Shown here in pieces: positions 1 to 9,782 of a stretch of DNA of 32,112 bases (positions are counted from its first letter, which is position 1; each line of letters opens with the position of its first letter). Location of the stretch: NCBI GenBank assembly GCA_030378035.1, contig JAUCGI010000031.1, forward strand, positions 7,583 to 39,694. The letters run 5' to 3'. Under the pieces are notes generated by a model. The model worked only from the letters and a program-made list of their open reading frames with translations. It did not search any database and had not been told where the DNA came from. The position numbers and the translations under genes are program-made. This DNA comes from Desulfobacterales bacterium HSG2 (GTDB lineage Bacteria > Desulfobacterota > Desulfobacteria > Desulfobacterales > 4be13).

Positions 1-234
1 ATTGAAAATTTGTTTTACTTGTAGCACAATTTTTCAAATTGTGCCTGAAACAAATTGAAAATTTGTTTTACTTGTAGCACAATTTTTCAAATTGTGCCTG
101 AAACAAATTGAAAATTTGTTTTACTTGTAGCACAATTTTTCAAATTGTGCCTGAAACAAATTGAAAATTTGTTTTACTTGTAACACAATTTTTCAAATTG
201 TGCCTGAAACAAATTGAAAATTTGTTTTACTTCG
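1..234. repeat. 53-bp tandem repeat array with paired palindromes
   Basis: Units start at 1, 54, 107 and 160, with a partial fifth unit at 213-234; the array probably continues left of the window. Each unit holds two small palindromes, one built on ACAAATT/AATTTGT and one on CACAATTT/AAATTGTG, separated by TTTACTTGTAG and CCTGAA linkers. The copies are nearly identical; the fourth has A for G in the linker. It ends nine bases before the ribosome binding site of the large kinase gene. A related inverted sequence lies at 28377-28425. Confidence 0.95.
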
Positions 235-256
235 GATCAGACAAAGGAGGAAAAAT

Positions 257-3200
257 ATGACCATGTTTACCATGCGGGGCTATCGGAATCTGAGCAAAAT
301 ATATGAGAGCGCCAGCTCGCTTGTTTTTCGGGCTGTCAGAGAGGAGGAGAGTCAGCTGGTTATCCTCAAAATGCTGAAGGAGGACTATCCCTCGCCCGGG
401 GAACTGACCCGGTACCGGCAGGAATACGACATCACCCGCAGCCTGGCGGACCTGGACGGCGTTGTCAGCGTCCGCAGTCTGGAGAAACACCGGAACACGC
501 CGGTGATGTGCCTCGAGGATTTCGGCGGCGAGTCCCTCAGAATATGGCTGGACAGGCGGCGCACCTTCACCCATGACGAACTGCTCACGCTTGCCATCCG
601 TGCCACCGAAATTCTGGGTCAGATTCACCGGCAGAATATCATTCACAAGGATATCAATCCCTCAAACATCGTTCTGAATCCCGCCTCGGGAGTGCTGAAG
701 ATCATCGACTTCGGGATTTCCACCCAATTGTCAAGGCAGCATCCCACGCTGAAAAACCCGGATGTGCTGGAGGGCACCCTGGCATACATGTCCCCGGAAC
801 AGACCGGGCGCATGAACCGTGATCTGGACTATCGCACCGATTTTTACTCACTCGGGGCCACTTTTTACGAACTCTTCACCGGAAAGGTGCCCTTCGAGTC
901 GGAGGATGTGATGGAACTGGTTCACTGCCACATTGCCAGACAGCCCGAGCCGCCCCGTCAGATCAGTCCCGATCTGCCGGATGCCGTTTCCGACATTATC
1001 CTCAAGTTATTGGAAAAAACGGCGGAGGCACGTTATCAGAGCGCCCGGGGCATCAGAGCCGATTTGCAGGCATGTCAGGATGCCCTGCGCAAAACCGGCA
1101 GGATCGAACCCTTTGTCCTGGCCCGGAGAGACATTTCGGACCGTTTTCAGATTCCCCAGAAACTTTACGGGCGTGAGCATGAGACAGAGACCCTGCTTTC
1201 CGCTTTTGAACGGGTGGCGGACGGCAAAGCGGAGATCATGCTGGTCGCCGGCTATTCGGGCATTGGCAAATCCGTGCTTGTCGGAGAGATTTACCGCTCG
1301 CTTGCCAAAAGACAGGGGTATTTCATCTCGGGCAAATTTGATCAGTTCCGACGCGACATTCCCTACAGCGCTCTTGTCAGTGCCTTCGGAGAACTGGTCC
1401 GGCAACTGCTGACCGAAAATGAGGAACAACTTTCGGTTTGGAGGGAAAAACTCCTGACCGCCCTGGGGCCCAGCGGACAGGTCATCACCGATGTCCTTCC
1501 CGAAATCGGACTGATTGTCGGAAAGCAGCCCCCTGTGCCACAACTGGGGCCAACCGAGTCTCAGAATCGCTTCAATCTTGTGTTTCAGAACTTCATGCGG
1601 GTGTTCTGCCAGCCCGAATGTCCCCTGGTGATGTTTCTGGATGACCTGCAATGGGCCGATTCGGCAACCCTCGGATTGCTGAGACTGGTGATGACCGACA
1701 GGGAAAGCACCGCCCTCTTTCTGATCGGGGCCTACCGGGATAACGAGGTTGATGCGACTCATCCCCTGATGACAACGCTTGACAGGCTCCGTGAGGAGAG
1801 TGTCACTGTCAGCCAAATCACCCTGAAGCCTCTGAGCTTTGAACATGTCAGCCGGATGATTGCCGAGAGTCTGCATCAGAATTCGGAGGCGGTCGGCCCG
1901 CTCACGGATCTGGTGATGCGCAAAACCGGCGGAAATCCGTTTTTTGTGAATCAGTTTCTGCACACACTGTATGAAGAGGATTTGCTTACGTTTAAGAAAA
2001 AGAAGACGGAGGTCTCGCAATATGGCTGGCAATGGGATGCTGAACAGATTGAAAGCCTCGGCATCACTGACAATGTCGTGGAGCTGATGATTGGCAAACT
2101 GAGAAAACTGCCCGAATCCGCCCAGCAGGTTCTGCGCCTGGCAGCCTGTGCGGGCAACCGTTTTGATTTGGACACGCTGTCTGTCATCCATGAAAAGCCG
2201 GCGACCGACACTTTTCAGGATCTGATGCCGGTTCTGACGGAAGGACTGATCGTGCCCCTCTCCGAACTGGAAATGAGCGGCAGCGACATTCAAAAGTCAC
2301 AATTTGTCATCCGCCATTTTCAATTCTCACATGATCGCGTCCAGCAGGCGGCCTACGCCCTGATTGGCGATGAGCGGAAACAGGCGGTGCATCTGCGGAC
2401 AGGACGTCTGCTGCTGAAAAACACACCCGCTGACGATCATGAGGAAAAAGTGTTTGACATTGTGGGACATTTCAATCACAGCATTGAACGGATCAGTGAT
2501 CAGGCCGAGCGACGAAAAGTTGCCCGACTGAATCTGATGGCCGGGCAAAAGGCGAAGACGGCGACGGCTTACGGGGCCGCTGTCAGCTATCTGACGGTCG
2601 GGCGGGAATGCCTGCCCGAGAAAAGTTGGGAAAGCGAGTATGACCTGACGCTCAGTCTCCTCACAGAGGCTGCGGAGGCGGCCTACCTCAGTGGCGACTT
2701 TGCCCGGATGGAGCAACTGGCGCAGACAGTGGTGCGACAGGCACGAACTCCGTCAGACGAGGTGAAAGTCTGTGAAATTCAGATACAGGCTTATCAGGCG
2801 CAAGGTCAGTTGCAAAAGGCCATTGATATCGCACTGATGTTTCTGAACCGACTGGGTATCAGTTTTCCGGAAGAACCGACGCCGGAGGATGTCGGATCGG
2901 CTCTGCGGGAGACGCAGGCTTCCCTGTCCGGCAGATCCATCCGGTCTCTCACGGACCTGCCAATGATGACGAATCCCGGCAAGATATTGGCAATGCGCGT
3001 CATGGCGGCGGCCACTCCGGTCTCTTACCATGCGTCACCAAACCTGATGCTCATGATGGTGCTCAGGCAGGTTGATTTGTCGCTTGAATACGGCAATGTT
3101 TCCGAATCAGGTTTTTCCTATGTCTGTTACGGATTCATACTCTGCGGCATTGCCGGAGACATTGAATCCGGATATCAGTTTGGCCAACTGGCATTGGATT

Positions 3201-6200
3201 TGTTGGAACGGTCGGGTGAGCAGAGACTCAGAGCGAGACTCATTTTTACATTCAATGATTTTGTGAGGCCATGGAAAAAACATGTCAGAGAAACATTGCA
3301 ACCCCTGTCAGAAAATTATCAGACTGCCCTGGAAGCCGGAGATGTCGAATTCGCGGCCTATTCTGCCGAGGATTATCTCTTCTTTTCCTATTATGCCGGC
3401 AAACAGCTTGTCACGCTCGGGCGGGAAATAGCTCTGTACAGTCATGCGATTGCCCGGCTCAGACAGGAAGTTTCCCTTGTCAGGAGCCAAATGTGTTGGC
3501 AGGTGGTTTCGGGCCTGATGGGAGATTCCGACAATCCCTGTCGTCTGACCGGCGAAATTTATGACGAGAATGTTCAGTTGCCGCTTTATCGGCAGGCAAA
3601 CGAAAGAATGTCTGTCCATCTTTTGCATTTTCACAAATGCATCCTGCATTATCTGTTCCGGGAATACGCGCCCGCCATTGCGAATGCCGAGATGGCGGAA
3701 CAGTATTCGGACGGTGCCACCGGTTCGATAACAGTGGCCATACTTCATTTCTACGATTCTCTGGCACGGCTGGCGCTGTATCCGAGTCTGTCCCGGCAGG
3801 AACAGGATGCCGTTTTGATCAGAGTGTCTGCCAACCAGGAAAAAATGAAGCAATGGGCGCGTCATGCCCCCATGAATTTTCAGCATAAATACGATTTGGT
3901 GGCGGCCGAAAAAGCACGGGTGACGGGTCAGAATTGGCAAGCTGTCGAATTCTATGAAAAAGCCATTGCCGGTGCCGAAGAACATGAATATATCAATGAA
4001 GAAGCGTTAGCGTATGAACTGGCAGGTCAGTTTTATCTGGCGAGGGGACACGCCAGATTTGCCCGGATTTGTTTGTACGAGGCCCATTATCGCTATCAAC
4101 AGTGGGGCGCGACGGCCAAAGTGAGCGATTTGGAAAGCAGATATCCGCAATTCCTGTCCTCCGAAACTGCCCACGTCATTCCGACGGATGTTACCGCTCC
4201 GACTTCGACTCTGACCAAAATCGGTTCGGCACGGCTGGATCTGAACAGTGTCATGAAGGCCGCCCAGACCCTGTCAGGGGAAATCGTTCTGAGTTGCTTG
4301 CTGAAAAAATTAATGCACATCGTGATTGAAAATGCCGGGGCTGAAAAAGGTTTCTTGCTATTGCCCGGACTTCGGCAAGCTCAGTCGAGTCAACAGGAGA
4401 GTTGGTTTGTTGAGGCACAGGGGCATGCTGACAGTTCGGATACCGACGTTTTACAGTCATTGCCCCTTGAGGAAAGCGGGCAGGTGTCGGCAGACATCAT
4501 TTATTATGTCGCCCGCACCGGGGAAAACGTGGTTCTGCACGATGCGACACAGGAGGGCGGTTTCACCCGTGATGCCCACATTGTCAGGCATGGTCCCAAA
4601 TCGGTGCTGTGTGAGCCGCTGCTCAACCAGGGCCGAATAACCGGCATCCTGTACCTGGAAAACAACCTGACCACCGGGGCATTTACGCCGGAAAGACTGG
4701 AAGTGCTGAATCTGCTGTCGTCGCAGATGGCGATTTCCATTGAGAACTCTCTGCTGTACAACAACCTGGAGATTCAGGTGGCGGAACGCACACGGGAACT
4801 GCGGGAAAGCGAGGAGCGGTTCAGAACAATTTTTGAGAACGCTCCGGTGATGATAAATTCATTTGACGAAACCGGGCGATGTCTGCTCTGGAACCGTCAG
4901 TGCGAGGATATCCTGGGATATTCCGAACAGGAGATAAAAAACTGCGATGATCCGCTTTCCCTGTTTTATCCTGATCCGGCCGTCCGGGATCAGGTGCTCC
5001 GGGACATATCAGACGCAGACGGCACGTTTCATGAATACAGTGTCAGATGCGGAGATGAATCTGTTCATTTTCAGTTGTGGGCAAATTTCCGTCTCCCCAA
5101 CAATGCACCCATTTCCGTGGGGCATGACATTACAAGTCGGAAGAAAAACGAGACGGACCTGCAAGTGGCAAAAGAAGCCGCCGAAGCCGCCAACCAGGCC
5201 AAAAGCACCTTTCTGGCGAACATGAGCCACGAACTCCGCACCCCGCTCAACTCGATTCTCGGTTTTGCCCAAATTATGACGGCTCGTCTGAGCTTGCCGA
5301 AGACTGGCAGCCGGAACTCCGACCCGGAACAGCGGGAAAACCTCGCCACCATCATCCGCAGCGGGGAACATCTGCTGACGCTCATCAATCAGGTTCTCGA
5401 TCTTTCCAAGATCGAATCCGGACGCATCACCCTTGATGAGAGTAGTTTTGATCTGCACGGTCTGCTTTCCGAATTGGAAAACATGTTCCGCATCCAGGCG
5501 AATGCAAAGGCTCTGCAACTGGTGTTCAACTGTTCCGAAGATGTTCCGCGTCACATCCGCACCGATGAGGTCAGACTGCGGCAGGTGCTGATCAACCTGC
5601 TGAACAACGCGCTCAAATTCACCGGGGATGGAGGCGTGACAGTGAGAGCGGGGACTGCGGATCCGGAGGATCGCAGATCCGACATCCGGAAACTGGGATT
5701 TGAGATTGAGGACACGGGCCCCGGCATCGCATCCGAGGAGCTTGGCAAGCTGTTTGAGGCGTTTGCCCAGACCGAAACTGGCAGACAGGCCCGGGAGGGG
5801 ACGGGTCTGGGACTGGCGATCAGCAGAAAGTTTGTGCGGCTGATGGGCGGGGACATCACGGTCAGGAGCGAACCCGGGCGCGGGACCACGTTCATGTTTG
5901 ACATACGGGCCCGCGTAGCGGAAGCGGCTGAGACTGAGACCCTGCCGGCAACTCGCCGGATCCTCGCTGTCGAACCCGGGCAGCCCCGTTACCGCATTCT
6001 GATCGCGGATGACAAACCGGACAACCGCAAACTGCTTGTCAGGCTGCTGGGTCCTCTCGGTTTTGAGCTTCGGGAGGCCCGCAACGGGCAGGAGGCGGTC
6101 GAAATATGGGAGAACTGGAGACCGTCTGTGATCTGGATGGACATCCGGATGCCGGTCATGGACGGCTACGAGGCAGCAAGGAGAATCAGGAATGAGGAAC

Positions 6201-6640
6201 TGAGAATGAAAAACGGGGAACCGAGAATCAGGGAGACCGTTATCATCGCCATCAGTGCCAGTGCGTATGAGGAGGAACATGCCGCCGCCATTTCGGAAGG
6301 GTGTGACGATTTTCTGCGAAAGCCGTTCCGGGAGGCGGACATGTTTGACATGATGAGCAAACATGCAGGAGTACGATTTGTGTATGAGGATGAGGAGGCA
6401 GAACAGGGATCGCGGAAAGCAGAGAGCAGAGAGGTGCTGACACCGGAGGCGCTTGCCGTGCTGCCGGATGATGTGCTTGCCAAGTTCCGGAGAGCCGCAC
6501 TGATCGCAGACTTCGAAGCGGCAAAGCGTCTTGCTGAGCAGATCCGCACGGAGCATGAGGCATTGGCCGATGCTTTGGCGGAGTTGGTGAATGATTTCCG
6601 GTTCGACACCTTGCAGGAATTATTCGGAAAAGAGCGATGA
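257..6640 (+). CDS. Giant hybrid Ser/Thr kinase - AAA ATPase - GAF - PAS - histidine kinase - receiver protein
   Basis: A 2127-residue, apparently cytoplasmic signalling protein. Residues ~8-275 are an eukaryotic-type Ser/Thr kinase: K38 in the beta-3 strand, a catalytic HKD at 130-132 in place of HRD, then DFG. Residues ~296-560 are an AAA/NACHT-like ATPase with Walker A GYSGIGKS (K338) and Walker B LVMFLDDLQW. About 600 helical, TPR-like residues follow, then GAF (~1345-1500), PAS (~1517-1635), HisKA with SHELRTP (H1658), HATPase with DTGPGIAS and GTGLGLAIS, and a receiver with phospho-acceptor D1962. About 100 further residues, some helical, end the protein. This order matches the known PknK-like multidomain hybrid kinases. 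The start is fixed by AAAGGAGG at 243-250, six bases upstream. No membrane segment is visible. The stop codon lies inside the first unit of the 69-bp repeat array. Ligand and target are unknown. Confidence 0.95.
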   Translation: MTMFTMRGYRNLSKIYESASSLVFRAVREEESQLVILKMLKEDYPSPGELTRYRQEYDITRSLADLDGVVSVRSLEKHRNTPVMCLEDFGGESLRIWLDRRRTFTHDELLTLAIRATEILGQIHRQNIIHKDINPSNIVLNPASGVLKIIDFGISTQLSRQHPTLKNPDVLEGTLAYMSPEQTGRMNRDLDYRTDFYSLGATFYELFTGKVPFESEDVMELVHCHIARQPEPPRQISPDLPDAVSDIILKLLEKTAEARYQSARGIRADLQACQDALRKTGRIEPFVLARRDISDRFQIPQKLYGREHETETLLSAFERVADGKAEIMLVAGYSGIGKSVLVGEIYRSLAKRQGYFISGKFDQFRRDIPYSALVSAFGELVRQLLTENEEQLSVWREKLLTALGPSGQVITDVLPEIGLIVGKQPPVPQLGPTESQNRFNLVFQNFMRVFCQPECPLVMFLDDLQWADSATLGLLRLVMTDRESTALFLIGAYRDNEVDATHPLMTTLDRLREESVTVSQITLKPLSFEHVSRMIAESLHQNSEAVGPLTDLVMRKTGGNPFFVNQFLHTLYEEDLLTFKKKKTEVSQYGWQWDAEQIESLGITDNVVELMIGKLRKLPESAQQVLRLAACAGNRFDLDTLSVIHEKPATDTFQDLMPVLTEGLIVPLSELEMSGSDIQKSQFVIRHFQFSHDRVQQAAYALIGDERKQAVHLRTGRLLLKNTPADDHEEKVFDIVGHFNHSIERISDQAERRKVARLNLMAGQKAKTATAYGAAVSYLTVGRECLPEKSWESEYDLTLSLLTEAAEAAYLSGDFARMEQLAQTVVRQARTPSDEVKVCEIQIQAYQAQGQLQKAIDIALMFLNRLGISFPEEPTPEDVGSALRETQASLSGRSIRSLTDLPMMTNPGKILAMRVMAAATPVSYHASPNLMLMMVLRQVDLSLEYGNVSESGFSYVCYGFILCGIAGDIESGYQFGQLALDLLERSGEQRLRARLIFTFNDFVRPWKKHVRETLQPLSENYQTALEAGDVEFAAYSAEDYLFFSYYAGKQLVTLGREIALYSHAIARLRQEVSLVRSQMCWQVVSGLMGDSDNPCRLTGEIYDENVQLPLYRQANERMSVHLLHFHKCILHYLFREYAPAIANAEMAEQYSDGATGSITVAILHFYDSLARLALYPSLSRQEQDAVLIRVSANQEKMKQWARHAPMNFQHKYDLVAAEKARVTGQNWQAVEFYEKAIAGAEEHEYINEEALAYELAGQFYLARGHARFARICLYEAHYRYQQWGATAKVSDLESRYPQFLSSETAHVIPTDVTAPTSTLTKIGSARLDLNSVMKAAQTLSGEIVLSCLLKKLMHIVIENAGAEKGFLLLPGLRQAQSSQQESWFVEAQGHADSSDTDVLQSLPLEESGQVSADIIYYVARTGENVVLHDATQEGGFTRDAHIVRHGPKSVLCEPLLNQGRITGILYLENNLTTGAFTPERLEVLNLLSSQMAISIENSLLYNNLEIQVAERTRELRESEERFRTIFENAPVMINSFDETGRCLLWNRQCEDILGYSEQEIKNCDDPLSLFYPDPAVRDQVLRDISDADGTFHEYSVRCGDESVHFQLWANFRLPNNAPISVGHDITSRKKNETDLQVAKEAAEAANQAKSTFLANMSHELRTPLNSILGFAQIMTARLSLPKTGSRNSDPEQRENLATIIRSGEHLLTLINQVLDLSKIESGRITLDESSFDLHGLLSELENMFRIQANAKALQLVFNCSEDVPRHIRTDEVRLRQVLINLLNNALKFTGDGGVTVRAGTADPEDRRSDIRKLGFEIEDTGPGIASEELGKLFEAFAQTETGRQAREGTGLGLAISRKFVRLMGGDITVRSEPGRGTTFMFDIRARVAEAAETETLPATRRILAVEPGQPRYRILIADDKPDNRKLLVRLLGPLGFELREARNGQEAVEIWENWRPSVIWMDIRMPVMDGYEAARRIRNEELRMKNGEPRIRETVIIAISASAYEEEHAAAISEGCDDFLRKPFREADMFDMMSKHAGVRFVYEDEEAEQGSRKAESREVLTPEALAVLPDDVLAKFRRAALIADFEAAKRLAEQIRTEHEALADALAELVNDFRFDTLQELFGKER

Positions 6641-6935
6641 GGGTTGCTCGATTCCGACCTCTCGCTCGGTTCGGATTGGCAAATCCGAACCATGAAGGTG
6701 CGGGGGATTTGCCAATCCCCCGCGAGCGATGGGGGTTGCTCGGTCCCGCCCTCTCGAACCATGAAGGTGCGGGGGATTTGCCAATCCCCCGCGAGCGATG
6801 GGGGTTGCTCGGTCCCGCCCTCTCGAACCATGAAGGTGCGGGGGATTTGCCAATCCCCCGCGAGCAATGGGGGCTGCTCGGTTCCGCCCTCTCGAACCAT
6901 GAAGGTGCGGGGGATTTGCCAATCCCCCGCGAGCG
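6630..6935. repeat. 69-bp tandem repeat array with a strong hairpin in each unit
   Basis: Four copies repeat at a 69-bp period (marker GAACCATGAAGG at 6687, 6756, 6825 and 6894), with a diverged leading unit from about 6630 that contains the kinase stop codon. Each regular unit carries a hairpin with arms GCGGGGGATT and AATCCCCCGC (first at 6700-6723). The leading unit has an extra hairpin with different arms, GGTTCGGATT and AATCCGAACC (6668-6691). The period is a multiple of three and stop-free in several frames, which produces long spurious ORFs on both strands. Confidence 0.95.
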
Positions 6936-7066
6936 GTAAAAAAGAAAGGAGGCAAAACAATGAAGAACTGTTGGTTATCGTGATTTCCATGGCAATATAA
7001 TCAGTAAAAAAGAAAGGAGGCAAAACAATGAGGAAACTGTTGATTATCGTGATTTCCCTGGCAATT
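6936..7066 (+). repeat. Duplicated gene leader (RBS plus first codons)
   Basis: About 60 bases containing AAAGAAAGGAGG, the spacer, the ATG and the first signal-peptide codons occur twice, 68 bp apart (6936-6996 and 7004-7065). The second copy is the real start of the substrate-binding protein at 7028. The first has lost one base after its ATG (6960) and, if translated, encodes only seven residues (MKNCWLS) before a TGA at 6981-6983. Confidence 0.9.
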
Positions 7067-7813
7067 ACTGCCGGGAATGCTTATGCTTCGGAGCCGCTTG
7101 TCATTGCCGGAGCAGGGCCGAGTACGGAACTCGTTAAGCTGCTGGTCAGAGAATTCTGCGGCACAGAGGACGGGAAAGGTTTTCACATTACCGTTCCACC
7201 GAAAAGTATCAAGCACGCCGGAGGTCTGAGATGGGCAACTGGGAAAGATCCGGTGTTCGGACGCACAGGACGGCCTATGAATGACAAAGAAAAAAAGACC
7301 TATCCGCAACTGCGGGAATTTTTTCTGGCAAAAATAAAGATCGGTTTTGCTGTCAATAAGAAGGTCAGCCTTTCCAAGCTTACCGGAGAGCAGTTTGAAG
7401 GCATATTCACCGGAAAGATTAAAAACTGGAAAGCGGTTGGCGGCGCTGATATGCCCGTAATCCTCCTTGGCCGGGAAAAAACCGAGGCGGCATACACTGC
7501 CCTTTGCAAAGATTATCCCTTTATGCTCAATGCGCGGTTCGTCCGTCGCTATAAAAAGGAGCATCAGATCATAAAGGCCATATCCAGGACACCCGGTTCA
7601 ATCGGTTTCAGTTCCGAATCGGTCATCAGATCCGAAAAGAAGTGTATCCTCCTTGACATTGAGGGATTTTCATCGGGACAGAATGTGGGGCTGGTCTATG
7701 ATGTTCAAAAGGAGAAACTCCCGATTGTTGACAAAGTCAGAAGGTTTGTCAATGGAGAGAGATGGCTGAATGTGCTTAAATCCAGCGGTTATCTTCCGCC
7801 TGAGAAAAGGTGA
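7028..7813 (+). CDS. Periplasmic phosphate-binding-like (PstS/PBP) protein
   Basis: A 261-residue protein with a Sec signal peptide (residues 1 to about 20, cleavage near NAYA/SEP). The mature part has PstS-family hallmarks: VIAGAGPSTELVKLL near the N-terminus, a VFGRTGRPM segment, GFAVNK, and LTGEQFEGIFTGKIKNWKAV, which is typical of periplasmic phosphate-binding-like domains. No transporter permease or ATPase follows; the next genes are a chemoreceptor and a signalling phosphatase, so it more likely feeds ligand information to the receptor than takes part in uptake (inference). The start is set by AAAGGAGG, with the ATG eight bases downstream. At 261 residues it is about the length of short stand-alone PstS-like proteins. 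The ligand cannot be read from the sequence. Confidence 0.85.
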   Translation: MRKLLIIVISLAITAGNAYASEPLVIAGAGPSTELVKLLVREFCGTEDGKGFHITVPPKSIKHAGGLRWATGKDPVFGRTGRPMNDKEKKTYPQLREFFLAKIKIGFAVNKKVSLSKLTGEQFEGIFTGKIKNWKAVGGADMPVILLGREKTEAAYTALCKDYPFMLNARFVRRYKKEHQIIKAISRTPGSIGFSSESVIRSEKKCILLDIEGFSSGQNVGLVYDVQKEKLPIVDKVRRFVNGERWLNVLKSSGYLPPEKR

Positions 7814-7943
7814 GCCTGTCCCATCTTCTGAACAACCTTAACCCGGTTTGCCTGGTCATCCGCGGGAGATTCAGGCCGCTCAGACCCGGCAAACCATACC
7901 GTTCGGCAGTATCTGCCGATCCCCACGGGAGCAAGCGAAGAGA

Positions 7944-9779
7944 ATGAAAAACTTTTCCATTACAGTTAAATTAATTTTATCAATCTGTTTTTGCGTTATC
8001 CTCACCATCGGATCAATCGTCTCCTATTCGACATGGAGGGCGGGCATCCAGGCCAGAGAAAAAGCGGAACAATCCGTTGTTTCCCAGGCCGGAAAACAGG
8101 CAGCCGCTGTCAAATCCCTGATGAATCGCATATTGGCAGAACTGCGCAAGGTGGCATACACACTCTCCCTGATCAAAAACGAACATACCGAAATTGATCT
8201 GGATCGTGAACAGGTAACCCAGATACTCTCCGAGCTTTTACGGGAGAACTGGGAGACAGCCGGCATCTTCACCTGCTGGGAACGAAACCGTTTTGACTAC
8301 TTTGACTCCGGTTTCGCCAACACCGATGGCCATGACGAAACAGGACGTTTTGCTCCGTACCTCATACGCAACGAAAGAGGGGAGAAAATACTGCAACCTC
8401 TTCTGACCTCATCGCTGTTCAGTGCCGGCGGCGAACCCGGAATCTGGTACAAAGCCGCCCGCTCGGCAAACAAAGAGCAGATATTCGGCCCTGTCCGTTA
8501 CATGAGGAATGACAAAGAGGTTCATGTCATTATCCTGTCCGTGCCTGTCTCCACAGGAGAGGTGTTTCACGGGCTTGTGGGGGCAAGTCTCCATATTGAA
8601 TATCTGCAGAAAAATGTCGAAGCCGCAAACAAAGAGTTGCTCGGCGGCGTGGGCAGGCTCACCATGATTAATCACAGAGGCATCATAGTAGCGGACAGTG
8701 AAGATGAAAAACTTGTCACAAAGCCTTTCCGACTGAAAAATGACGAAAAAGCCTTTGAAATGCCGGAGACCGGACATGAGCAAACGATTCTGAGAGCGGG
8801 AGAACTCCGTATTTTTTCACCCTTTCGCCTAGGCCCGACAGATGGCTGGTGGTGGATTATCAGCCGATTTTCCGAAGATAAGGTCATGGCTGATGTCCGG
8901 ACCGCACTGTGGCATGAGGCGGGCATCGGATTTGTCGCGCTCATAGCCATAAATCTCGTGGTGTTCGTCATCGTTCGCACCATCACCAAACCGGTCAGGC
9001 AAATCATCATGGGCCTGTCCGATGCCGCACTGACTGTGGCCTCCGCATCCAAGCAAATCTCAACAGCAAGCTCCCGACTGGCAGGAGGAACATCCGAACA
9101 GGCAGCCGTTGCCGAGGAGACATCCGTATCTCTTTATGAAATGGCTCGCTCGAGCAGGGAGACTTCGGGACTGACCAGAGGTGCCAAGCAGTTGATGAAC
9201 GAGAACATCAAAAAATCTGTGAAGACGGTGATGTCTCTTGTGGAACTGACTGAGAAAATCTCCATGATTGAGAAAGACAGCGATCAGATCGGTCATATCA
9301 TAAAAACAATAGACGGGATCGCCTTTCAGACCAATCTGCTGGCTCTGAACGCCGCTGTGGAGGCCGCGCGTGCGGGTGAGGCCGGTTCCGGATTTGCGGT
9401 TGTCGCGGAGGAGGTGAGGAGTCTGGCCTCGAAAGTGACAGAAGCGGCAAAGACGACCCAGACGATGCTGGATACCACTTTGAAACGGATTTCCGAATGT
9501 GCCGTCTCGATAAAGGTTATGAACAATGATTTTGAAGGGATCGTCAAATCCGCAACCGTAATGGGAGACAAGACCTCTGCAATTACCACCGCGACCAAGG
9601 AACTGACTCACAGCATGGAACAGATCAGCAAGGGGGTCTCTGAAACGGGAAAGGTGATCCAGCAAAACGCGGCCCATGCGGAGGAGTTTGCCGGCGCTTC
9701 GGATGAACTGAATGCCCAGGCAAAACAGTTGAAATATTATGTGAAAAATTTGACACTGATGATCAGAGGAGGCCGTTAG
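7944..9779 (+). CDS. Methyl-accepting chemotaxis protein (transmembrane, Cache-type sensor)
   Basis: A 611-residue chemoreceptor if started at the ATG at 7944; the frame is open to 7848, but the upstream part reads as non-coding and the ATG directly precedes a membrane segment ([20 protein letters not shown]). A periplasmic Cache-like domain spans about residues 40-310, followed by a second membrane segment ([15 protein letters not shown]) and RTITKPV, the entry of a HAMP-like linker. The signalling hairpin contains the strongly conserved [20 protein letters not shown] and the following [13 protein letters not shown]. No C-terminal CheR/CheB tether pentapeptide is visible. It sits 130 bp after the binding-protein gene and 3 bp before the phosphatase gene, so the three are probably co-transcribed. 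It probably senses a small molecule and signals to the downstream switch rather than to a CheA encoded here. Confidence 0.92.
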   Translation: MKNFSITVKLILSICFCVILTIGSIVSYSTWRAGIQAREKAEQSVVSQAGKQAAAVKSLMNRILAELRKVAYTLSLIKNEHTEIDLDREQVTQILSELLRENWETAGIFTCWERNRFDYFDSGFANTDGHDETGRFAPYLIRNERGEKILQPLLTSSLFSAGGEPGIWYKAARSANKEQIFGPVRYMRNDKEVHVIILSVPVSTGEVFHGLVGASLHIEYLQKNVEAANKELLGGVGRLTMINHRGIIVADSEDEKLVTKPFRLKNDEKAFEMPETGHEQTILRAGELRIFSPFRLGPTDGWWWIISRFSEDKVMADVRTALWHEAGIGFVALIAINLVVFVIVRTITKPVRQIIMGLSDAALTVASASKQISTASSRLAGGTSEQAAVAEETSVSLYEMARSSRETSGLTRGAKQLMNENIKKSVKTVMSLVELTEKISMIEKDSDQIGHIIKTIDGIAFQTNLLALNAAVEAARAGEAGSGFAVVAEEVRSLASKVTEAAKTTQTMLDTTLKRISECAVSIKVMNNDFEGIVKSATVMGDKTSAITTATKELTHSMEQISKGVSETGKVIQQNAAHAEEFAGASDELNAQAKQLKYYVKNLTLMIRGGR

Positions 9780-9782
9780 ACA

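Noticed and set aside
1007..2293. 428-codon minus-strand ORF inside the kinase gene
   Set aside because: A shadow of the well-supported plus-strand kinase frame, with no recognisable domains.
5009..6556. 515-codon minus-strand ORF inside the kinase gene
   Set aside because: Antisense to the clearly coding HisKA/HATPase/REC region; no domain seen.
6166..7023. Long minus-strand and plus-strand ORFs over the 69-bp repeats
   Set aside because: They arise because 69 is a multiple of three and the repeat lacks stops; the ORFs also run antisense into the kinase gene, and no protein family is recognisable.
7848..7943. Upstream extension of the chemoreceptor frame
   Set aside because: Starts with TTG without a ribosome binding site, and the signal-anchor helix begins right after the ATG at 7944.
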